39,683 nt of DNA from the NCBI RefSeq assembly GCF_001435775.1, contig NZ_AZFK01000042.1, forward strand, positions 1 through 39,683. Direction: 5' to 3'. Made by a program: the position numbers and the translations under genes. The DNA is from Limosilactobacillus ingluviei DSM 15946 (lineage in GTDB: Bacteria > Bacillota > Bacilli > Lactobacillales > Lactobacillaceae). This document shows positions 33,398 through 39,683 of this stretch, piece after piece; the first letter of the stretch is position 1; each line of letters begins with the position of its first letter. Under the pieces are notes generated by a model. It was not told the DNA's origin. It did not search any database and was given only the letters and a program-made list of their open reading frames with translations.

Positions 33398-33874
33398 ATG
33401 AAACAATTCAAAAAGAGTATTGTTGCTGCTATCATGATGGCAGCTATGCTGTTCTTTGTTGCCGGCTGTGGTAATTCTAAGCAAGCCGCCGACTCATCGG
33501 ACAGCACGACTTCTAGCAAGGTCGTTAAGAAGAGCGTTAAGGCTGACAAGAAGGCAACGAAGGAATCCACGAAGGACTCCAAGGCCGACAAAGAATCTTC
33601 TGAAAGTGCGGCTACTAGCAACAGCGCGAACAGCCAAGCGACGAGCAACAGTGAATCAAGTTCATCCAGCAGCTTCGCGGTTGATTCTAGCCGCCAACTG
33701 GGCTTAGCCGACGTTGCTACTTGGACGGACGAAAATGGGGTCACCCACCACGTTGACAGTGACGGGATGGACCGCCAAACTAAGAACGGCCAAACTACTT
33801 ACGCCGACTGGTCAGGTCCACTGCCAAGCAACGCGACGATCATTCGTGGTTCTAATTCTGGCTCGAGCAACTAA
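33398..33874 (+). CDS. Small Ser/Lys-rich lipoprotein
   Basis: The 158-residue protein has a basic start, hydrophobic core and the lipobox FVAGC (Cys at residue 24). Residues 25-95 are a charged Ser/Lys/Thr/Glu linker; the last 55 residues (ATWTDENGVTHHVDSDGMDRQTKNGQTTYADW) form a small unrecognised module with a Trp/His-containing DENG-type beta pattern. GAGGAG precedes ATG 33398. As with the lipoprotein at 11261, it lies directly before a repeat-bearing wall hydrolase gene yet has its own promoter and terminator. The function is unknown. Confidence 0.75.
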   Translation: MKQFKKSIVAAIMMAAMLFFVAGCGNSKQAADSSDSTTSSKVVKKSVKADKKATKESTKDSKADKESSESAATSNSANSQATSNSESSSSSSFAVDSSRQLGLADVATWTDENGVTHHVDSDGMDRQTKNGQTTYADWSGPLPSNATIIRGSNSGSSN

Positions 33875-33893
33875 AGATTTTTAAGTTTTTGTT

Positions 33894-33927
33894 AGGGATC
33901 CCTGCTTGTTGCGGGGGTCTCTTTTTT
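33894..33927 (+). terminator. Terminator after the second lipoprotein gene
   Basis: AGGGATCCCTGC and GCGGGGGTCTCT form a 12-pair stem with three wobbles around TTGTT, followed by six Ts. Confidence 0.85.
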
Positions 33928-33973
33928 CTTTAATTTCACCTCAAAAGTAATCTCTTTTTATAACCATTTTTGG

Positions 33974-34002
33974 TTGTCAAGTTGGGAAGTGAGTGCTACC
34001 AT
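33974..34002 (+). promoter_or_regulatory. Promoter candidate of the amidase gene
   Basis: TTGTCA (33974-33979) and TACCAT (33997-34002), preceded by TGC, are 17 bases apart. The -10 is imperfect, but the TG extension helps. Confidence 0.5.
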
Positions 34003-34040
34003 GATCGTGAATATGAATAAATAATGAAGGGATTTTGACG

Positions 34041-36434
34041 ATGGACTTAAAGAAACGCTTTAAATTGTATAAGGCCAAGAAAAACTGGCTCTTGGCCGGG
34101 ATTACGACCGTTGGGGTAATCTTTGGGAGTACCGTAATGGCCGCCGCTGATACTAATGTTCAGCCGGTAGTAACGACCGCTGCACCACAAGTTAGTCAGG
34201 TGCAGTCGGCTAGTGTGGCGCCAACAGCGCAGACGAGTGCATCGTCAACAGCTGACCCAAATGCGACATCGGCTAACTCAGCTACCGCAGCGTACAAGGC
34301 AGCTACTCAAGCAGCCGCGACTCCTGCGGCTAAGCCGGTAACCAAAGAGGTTAATCAAAATGGTCACTGGTACTTACAAGATCAAAAAACAGGCGCCTAT
34401 TTGAATGGTTGGCAAAATTTGTCGAATAACCGGGTCGTTTACTACGATCCGCAAACCAACCAGATGCAATATGGTGAACAAAAAATCAGTGATCAGTGGT
34501 ACTATCTACGAACTGATAACGGGGATGTAATTTCAGGTTGGTACCGACTAAAAGACGGTCGGAATGTCTACTATGACGTAAAAAAGCAGAATGGCACGGT
34601 AACCGGACAAGGAATGCTTCATAGTATGCAACCAGTTAATGGAACTTATTACTATTTCAATGATTGGAATGGAGATCGCCAAACTGGTTTTAAGAAAGTG
34701 AAGGGTCAAACCTATTACTTTGCTCCGACGATGGCAACGGGAGAACGGAATATTAACGGTCATTGGTACTTCTTCTCAACTGATGGGGTAATGCAAACAG
34801 GTTTCGTTAAGTTACCAGATGGTCGATTGGACTATTACAACGACCAAGGACAAATGCTATATGGTGAACAACAGCTTAACGGTCAGTGGTACTACTTCCG
34901 GACTGATAATGGGGATGTTGCGCGTGGCTTTACCAAATTGGCTGATGGGCGTACTGTTTACTATGATGTCAATAGTGATGGTAAAGGGCGGGGGATGCTC
35001 CATGGCATTCAAAGTGTTAATGGAAAGACCTATGCCTTTCGTTCAGATAATGGTGACCGAGAAACTGGTCTTGTAAGGATTAACGGTAAGGTTTATGGTT
35101 TTAATCCATCTCAAGTAACGGGTGAACAACAAATTAATGGCAAATGGTACTACTTTGCTCCTAAGACGGAGGAAATGCAGACTGGCTTTGTGACATTGCC
35201 AGATGGCCGATTAGTCTATTACAATCCACAAGGCCAAATGTTGCATGGTGAGCAACAAATTAATGGTCAATGGTATGCCTTCCGTTCAGACAATGGTGAT
35301 ACCTTGCGAGGCTGGACGACATTAGCCGATGGTCGGAAAGTTTATTATGATGTTGATGCTCAAGGCAAGGGTCAAGGGATGCTCCATGGCTATAATTTAG
35401 TCAATGGGAGTTTGTACAACTTTGATCGTTGGAATGGTAATTTAATCGGCAAGGTTGCCAACGACCTTTTTTATAATGCTACAACTGGCCAACTTCAGTA
35501 TTACAACGCCGATGGCAAACTGGTGAAGGATCAGGCCGTGAAGCTAGGTAACCAAACCTGCCAAGCGGATGCCCAGGGGAATCTGCAAATCACCGGCGAT
35601 GGTGAACACTCCATTAATGGTCACTGGTACCTCTACGATGCCAAGAATGGCAAGTTCAAGACCAGCTGGCAAACTTTGGCGGATGGGCGGACGGTCTACT
35701 ACGGACCGCAAGCTTACATGCTCTATGGGCACCAAACGATTGACGGCCACGGCTACTTCTTCAACCGGGTCAATGGGGACTTGACCAAGGGCTGGCTCCA
35801 AGATGGCCATGACTGGTACTACTACAACCCAAATAACGGCCAAGCCCAAACGGGCACGGCGACGATCAACGGGGTCACCTACCGGTTTGATAACAGTGGC
35901 AAGCAAATTCTCAACTACGCGATCGATTACCGCTACGCCTTAAATGCAGGTGAAGGGGATGAAGATACGGCGGCGAACAACTACATCGTTCTTCACGAAG
36001 TCGGTACTGAATCCGGTGGAGCGGCCAATGCCAACTACTTTAAGCAGGATTGGGAAAAGGTCGAAGCCTACACCACCTTCGTGGTCGGCGATGGCGGCCG
36101 CGTGTACCAAGTTGGTCGGCCCGGGCAAGTCTCCTGGGGGGCCGGCCGGGTGGCCAACCACAACGCGCCGGTGCAAATCGAATTAGGCCGGACTTACAAC
36201 GCCAACCAGTTCTGGCAGGACTACACAGCCTACGTCCGCTTAGCCCGCGACATGGCCGGCAAGTTCGGGATTCCGCTGACCTTGGATGCCGGTGGGGCTG
36301 GTACCCGCGGGATCAAGTCGCACAATTGGGTCAGCCACAATATCTGGGGCGACCACGTTGATCCATATGGCTACTTAGCGCGCTTCGGGGTCACCCAAGC
36401 CAAGTTAGCGCACGATTTACAATACGGAATTTAA
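34041..36434 (+). CDS. KxYKxGKxW-like surface protein: YG repeats plus N-acetylmuramoyl-L-alanine amidase
   Basis: The 797-residue secreted protein has a KxYKxGKxW-like signal (KLYKAKKNWLLAGI near residue 8, with the second Gly replaced), an Ala/Thr/Ser linker to about 105, YG-type binding repeats to about 620, and a C-terminal Amidase_2 domain. Probable zinc ligands are H652 (VLHEVG), H766 (VSHNIWG) and D774 (GDHVDPYGYL); H761 is an alternative second ligand. It should cut the bond between MurNAc and the stem peptide. ATG 34041 is used because AAGGGA (34027-34032) lies 8 bases upstream; a TTG at 34035 is too close. The first 220 repeat residues are collinear with the M23 protein at 12280. 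The amidase end is GC-rich, the repeats less so. Confidence 0.9.
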   Translation: MDLKKRFKLYKAKKNWLLAGITTVGVIFGSTVMAAADTNVQPVVTTAAPQVSQVQSASVAPTAQTSASSTADPNATSANSATAAYKAATQAAATPAAKPVTKEVNQNGHWYLQDQKTGAYLNGWQNLSNNRVVYYDPQTNQMQYGEQKISDQWYYLRTDNGDVISGWYRLKDGRNVYYDVKKQNGTVTGQGMLHSMQPVNGTYYYFNDWNGDRQTGFKKVKGQTYYFAPTMATGERNINGHWYFFSTDGVMQTGFVKLPDGRLDYYNDQGQMLYGEQQLNGQWYYFRTDNGDVARGFTKLADGRTVYYDVNSDGKGRGMLHGIQSVNGKTYAFRSDNGDRETGLVRINGKVYGFNPSQVTGEQQINGKWYYFAPKTEEMQTGFVTLPDGRLVYYNPQGQMLHGEQQINGQWYAFRSDNGDTLRGWTTLADGRKVYYDVDAQGKGQGMLHGYNLVNGSLYNFDRWNGNLIGKVANDLFYNATTGQLQYYNADGKLVKDQAVKLGNQTCQADAQGNLQITGDGEHSINGHWYLYDAKNGKFKTSWQTLADGRTVYYGPQAYMLYGHQTIDGHGYFFNRVNGDLTKGWLQDGHDWYYYNPNNGQAQTGTATINGVTYRFDNSGKQILNYAIDYRYALNAGEGDEDTAANNYIVLHEVGTESGGAANANYFKQDWEKVEAYTTFVVGDGGRVYQVGRPGQVSWGAGRVANHNAPVQIELGRTYNANQFWQDYTAYVRLARDMAGKFGIPLTLDAGGAGTRGIKSHNWVSHNIWGDHVDPYGYLARFGVTQAKLAHDLQYGI

Positions 36435-36438
36435 GTTT

Positions 36439-36469
36439 AAGGGGTGTTCACAGTCGTGGACGCCCTTTT
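36439..36469 (+). terminator. Terminator after the amidase gene
   Basis: GGGTGTTC and GGACGCCC (two wobbles) form the stem, followed by TTTTAAT. Confidence 0.7.
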
Positions 36470-36535
36470 AATATGAACAAAAATAAAAATTTGTCGGGAT
36501 TGTTTAATCAACGGCAAGGGATCTGTGACGAAGCC

Positions 36536-36564
36536 TTGAAGGCGATTTCGGGAAATGCTAAAAT
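36536..36564 (+). promoter_or_regulatory. Promoter of the repeat-only surface protein gene
   Basis: TTGAAG (36536-36541) and TAAAAT (36559-36564), preceded by TGC, are separated by 17 bases, with the ATG 62 bases further on. Confidence 0.65.
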
Positions 36565-36626
36565 TTGGATATTGAACTTAAGATGTTTTTGACGATTAAG
36601 TGAATTTTTTTAAAGGAGTTTAAAAA

Positions 36627-39242
36627 ATGAAGCAACAAATGCCAGAAATCAAACGGCACTTTAAAATGTATAAGAGTGGCAAGCTGTGGTTAGTCGCCGG
36701 TATCACGGCGGCGAGCCTGATGGTTGGGGGTCAAGCAGCAAGTGCGGCAGATAACGTTCAATCAGAACAACCGACAGCAAGTACGGTGCAAGATCAGCCA
36801 AAGACTGACGCGGCAACTGATCAGACCCAAAGCGGGACCAATACCACGAAGACTGACACCACTACGACCAGTGACGCCGCCCAAGCTGGTTCCACGGCCA
36901 CTAACCAAGGCGACAAGGCTGACACGAACCAAGATGCCAACCAACCGGCTAAGGATGACGGTACGACCAAGGAAACCGTTGACGGTGGGAATGTCTTGGT
37001 AACCACCAAGGACGGTCAAGTTTCCTTACAAGACAAGGATGGTAAACCAGTCACTGGGGTAAAGACGATCAATGGTAAGACTTACAGCTTCGGCACGGAT
37101 GGCGTCGCCCAAACGGGGCTGCAAACCGTTGACGGTAAGGTGTACGACTTTGACGAAAAGATGGCCGTAGCAAAGACGGGTTGGCAAGTAATCAAGGACA
37201 GTAAGTACTACTTTGATGAAACGACCGGCGTTGCCAAGACCGGATGGCAAACGATTGATGGAAATAAGTATTATTTCAACCCTAAGACCGGGGCTGCTTA
37301 CGTTGGCTGGGCTTATGTTGACAACAAGTTAACGTACTTCACTAAGGATGGGGTTAATGTTCAATACCAAGTGGTGCAAGGCGACTACTTATTTATTACT
37401 TATGCTGACGGGAAGGTTGGCTTGTTGAAGCCTGACGGCAGTCCTGCCTCTGGTTGGTTTACTAACAACAACCAAAAGTATTACTTTAAGGATGGTAAGG
37501 CGGTAACGGGTTGGCAAACTATTGAAAACAAGCTTTACTTCTTCAATAAGGATGGGGTTGCTCAGACTGGCTTGAAAGAAGTGGGACAGGACACCTACCT
37601 CTTTGCAGAAAAAGGCTTTGCTGCTTTGCAGGGCTTGCAAGAATTCAATGGCAAGACCTACTACTTTGAAGACGAAACTAGCGCTAAGGACAAGGCCAAC
37701 TACTACAAGATGGTCAAGAACCGGACGATTACGGTTGGCTCAGCTACTTACCACTTTGATGACAAAGGGATGGGGACCCAAACTGGTCAAGTTATCTTGA
37801 ACAACAAGGGGACTTTGAAGCAAGAAAAGGATGGCAACTGGTACCTTTATGATGCCAAGGGCGAAAAGCTTACTGGTTGGCAAAAGCTTGATGACAAGCG
37901 GATCGTTTACTTTGCCTTAGCTGATGGTAAGAATATTACCAAGGGGCAAATGATTCATGGTGAATACCAAATTGGCGACAAGTGGTACCTCTTTGACACG
38001 AAGGATGGTAACTTAGTACGTGGTTTGGTGAAGTTAGCCGATGGACGTCACGTCTACTACGATGTTGATGAAAACGGGAACGGCCATGGGATGCTCCACG
38101 GCTTAGTGGCGGTTAAGGACGCCAAGGGGAATACCGTAACTTACATGGCGCGGAAGGATAATGGGGACTTGTTGACTGGTTTCCAAACGGATGCAGGAAA
38201 GAGTTACTTCTTTGATGCCAAGACTTTCCAGGCCGTTACGAATACTGAAATGAACATTGATGGTCACTGGCGTTTCTTCGGCAAGGATGGCGTGATGGCG
38301 ACCGGCTTTACTAAGCTTGGTGATGGTCGATTAGTATACTACAACCAGAAGGGCTGGATGTTGTACGGTGAACAACAATTAAACGGTAACTGGTACAATT
38401 TCCGGACCGATAATGGTGATGCCAGTCGTGGCTTTACCAAGTTAGGCAAGCGGACTGTTTACTACGACCTGAACGAAGACGGAACTGGTCGGGGAATGCT
38501 CCACGGAATTGCCAAGGTTGGAGACAAGACTTACTCCTTCCGGAATGATAACGGGGACCAACAAACTGGCTTTATGTACAACCCAACTACTAAGAACCTG
38601 AACTTCTTTGATCCAAAGCAAAAGGGTGCCTTGGTTCTGGAAACTGTAGACGAAAAGGGGAACCAAACCAAGATTACCATCGATGGTAAGTCATACGTCG
38701 TTGATAAAGATGGCAATGTGATCTTAAATGATGGCGAAAACCAATTAAATGGTAATTGGTACCTGTACGATGCGAACAAGAAGAAAGTTTCGGTAGGCTT
38801 TATTGAGCTGAAGGATGGCCGGACGGTTTACTATGATGAAACCACAGCGGCAATGGTTCACGGTGAAAAGAATATCAAGGGTGCTTGGTACCACTTCAAC
38901 CAATGGAATGGTGACATGTCCAAGGGCATCACGCGCTTAAATGACGGTCGGACGGTTTACTACGACCAAAACGGGCGGATGAAGTACGGTGAACAACAAA
39001 TTGGTGGTCAATGGTACTACTTCCGGACCAACAACGGTGACATGGTTCGCGGTTGGTTCAACTTACCAGACAAGCGGACTGTTTACTATGGCAATGGGAA
39101 GATGGTTCACGGCTTTACTAAGATTAATGGTTGGCTAGTCCACTTTAATGAATGGGATGGGAACTTAACCCGTTATGCCTATGTTTGGTACAATGGGCAA
39201 CGTTACTACGCTCGTCTTGACGGTGGTTTGACCCGGGCCTAA
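36627..39242 (+). CDS. KxYKxGKxW surface protein made of YG-type binding repeats, no catalytic domain
   Basis: The 871-residue secreted protein has a KxYKxGKxW signal (KMYKSGKLWLVAGITAASL near residue 14), cleavage near ASA-A (residue 41), and a Thr/Asp/Gln/Lys-rich linker to about 115. Everything after that is YG-type wall/glucan-binding repeats (GKTYYF, GWQTIDGNKYYF, KLADGRHVYYD, GEQQLNGNWY). No hydrolase, transferase or LPXTG motif is visible. The signal region is nearly the same as in the M23 protein at 12280, in DNA as well as protein. It may be a matrix-binding adhesin or a shield occupying the polymer to which the hydrolases bind; a decayed enzyme is possible but no remnant is seen. 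AAGGAG precedes ATG 36627. Confidence 0.85.
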   Translation: MKQQMPEIKRHFKMYKSGKLWLVAGITAASLMVGGQAASAADNVQSEQPTASTVQDQPKTDAATDQTQSGTNTTKTDTTTTSDAAQAGSTATNQGDKADTNQDANQPAKDDGTTKETVDGGNVLVTTKDGQVSLQDKDGKPVTGVKTINGKTYSFGTDGVAQTGLQTVDGKVYDFDEKMAVAKTGWQVIKDSKYYFDETTGVAKTGWQTIDGNKYYFNPKTGAAYVGWAYVDNKLTYFTKDGVNVQYQVVQGDYLFITYADGKVGLLKPDGSPASGWFTNNNQKYYFKDGKAVTGWQTIENKLYFFNKDGVAQTGLKEVGQDTYLFAEKGFAALQGLQEFNGKTYYFEDETSAKDKANYYKMVKNRTITVGSATYHFDDKGMGTQTGQVILNNKGTLKQEKDGNWYLYDAKGEKLTGWQKLDDKRIVYFALADGKNITKGQMIHGEYQIGDKWYLFDTKDGNLVRGLVKLADGRHVYYDVDENGNGHGMLHGLVAVKDAKGNTVTYMARKDNGDLLTGFQTDAGKSYFFDAKTFQAVTNTEMNIDGHWRFFGKDGVMATGFTKLGDGRLVYYNQKGWMLYGEQQLNGNWYNFRTDNGDASRGFTKLGKRTVYYDLNEDGTGRGMLHGIAKVGDKTYSFRNDNGDQQTGFMYNPTTKNLNFFDPKQKGALVLETVDEKGNQTKITIDGKSYVVDKDGNVILNDGENQLNGNWYLYDANKKKVSVGFIELKDGRTVYYDETTAAMVHGEKNIKGAWYHFNQWNGDMSKGITRLNDGRTVYYDQNGRMKYGEQQIGGQWYYFRTNNGDMVRGWFNLPDKRTVYYGNGKMVHGFTKINGWLVHFNEWDGNLTRYAYVWYNGQRYYARLDGGLTRA

Positions 39243-39263
39243 GTCTTAGTTTGATTTTTAAAT

Positions 39264-39299
39264 AAGAGTTTCAGTTTTTAAGCTGGAGCTCTTTTTTTT
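39264..39299 (+). terminator. Terminator after the repeat-only protein
   Basis: AAGAGTTTCAG and CTGGAGCTCTT pair over 11 bases with two wobbles, followed by a run of Ts. Confidence 0.8.
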
Positions 39300-39323
39300 A
39301 CCCTAATTTTAATAGTTAGTAAA

Positions 39324-39683
39324 CGCGGTTTGTAAAATTAAGTTAGAAAAATAAAAAGCCATTTGTGGTAGACTTTTGAATACCCATACATCAAAAGAAA
39401 GGACACCACAAATGACCTACCATCATCTTACCATAGACGAACTAACGATGATCGCTAATTTTCGTGACCAAGGAGTAAAAGCCTACCGAGCTGCCAAACT
39501 TTTGCACCGGAGCTTAGAAACCGTCTACCGAGTTTATCGCTTTCTGGCCGCCGGCCACACGCTCCAAGAGTATTGCCAACACTATCGTAAAAACAAGACT
39601 CATTGCGGTCGGAAGGCCATTCAATTACCCACTGATGAGGTAACTTATATCAAAGCCAAAGTGGCTCAAGGCTGGACGCCAGA
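39324..39683 (+). mobile_element. Left part of an IS30-family insertion sequence (cut by the window end)
   Basis: A terminal inverted repeat at 39324-39351 matches the reverse complement of the repeat at 26-53 in 22 of 28 bases. The transposase gene begins 61 bases later. The element is in the same orientation as the one at the left edge, so the two bracket 39.2 kb. Its right end is not in the window. Confidence 0.85.
39412..39683 (+). CDS. IS30-family transposase, N-terminal part
   Basis: The 90 visible residues begin MTYHHLTIDELTMIANFRDQG and include an N-terminal helix-turn-helix (KAYRAAKLLHRSLETVYRVYRFL at about 23-45), then GRKAIQLP and IKAKVAQGWTP, all typical of IS30 transposases of lactobacilli. 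The N-terminus binds the terminal repeats; the DDE catalytic domain lies beyond the window. GAAAGGA (39397-39403) precedes ATG 39412. A weak promoter TTGTGG-N18-TACATC is upstream. Confidence 0.93.
   Translation, partial: MTYHHLTIDELTMIANFRDQGVKAYRAAKLLHRSLETVYRVYRFLAAGHTLQEYCQHYRKNKTHCGRKAIQLPTDEVTYIKAKVAQGWTP

Noticed and set aside
1-39683. The window as a proven IS30 composite transposon
   Set aside because: Only one end of each IS is visible, target duplications cannot be checked, and a core gene (prfC) lies inside.
1-39683. tRNA, rRNA, riboswitch or CRISPR features
   Set aside because: I looked for cloverleaf stems, T-box and other leader signatures and regular short repeats with spacers and saw none I could support.

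Overview
The window looks like a chromosomal cell-envelope region of a low-to-medium GC lactobacillus, most likely Limosilactobacillus (fermentum/mucosae-like). The evidence is KxYKxGKxW-type signal peptides, glucan-binding-type YG repeats, heavy CGG and GTC codon use in the native genes, IS30-family ends, and lactobacillus-style ComK and SigH-like proteins. The genus call is inference from sequence style; no rRNA or other marker is present.

Left block (1-9400): an exopolysaccharide/capsule cluster, all on the + strand. It begins with the end of an IS30-family element that has cut off an earlier gene, of which about 39 codons remain. Then follow a priming sugar-phosphate transferase, a DUF4422 glycosyltransferase, a Wzy-like polymerase, a Wzz-like chain-length protein without its kinase, a terminator, a Gtf3/galactofuranosyltransferase-like enzyme, a GT14 branching-type transferase, UDP-galactopyranose mutase (glf), a Wzx flippase, a terminator and a GT2 glycosyltransferase. 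glf beside a Gtf3-like enzyme suggests a polymer containing galactofuranose.

Regulatory block (9444-11124): a SigH/ComX-like sigma factor (- strand) and a ComK-like protein (+ strand) diverge from a 400-base control region. That region holds a good promoter, a CcpA (cre)-like site and a 12-base palindrome.

Wall-hydrolase block 1 (11261-17310): a lipoprotein, an M23 peptidase and a GH25 muramidase; both enzymes carry long YG-type wall/glucan-binding repeats. WalR-like boxes precede the lipoprotein and the M23 gene.

Glycosylation block (17431-33234): four GT-C membrane glycosyltransferases of the YfhO/PTPS-related type (the first broken by a frameshift in a G6 tract), two GtrB/CsbB-type polyprenyl-phosphate GT2 enzymes, an acyltransferase-3, and a long LtaS-like protein with an extra N-terminal membrane module. 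The housekeeping gene prfC and an AI-2E family permease sit among them. The likely logic is that GT2 enzymes load sugars onto undecaprenyl phosphate and GT-C enzymes move them onto a polymer outside the cell, plausibly the glycerol-phosphate polymer made by the LtaS-like protein.

Wall-hydrolase block 2 (33398-39242): a second lipoprotein, an Amidase_2 protein and a protein made only of repeats, all with similar binding repeats to block 1. The window ends inside another IS30-family element in the same orientation as the one at the left edge.
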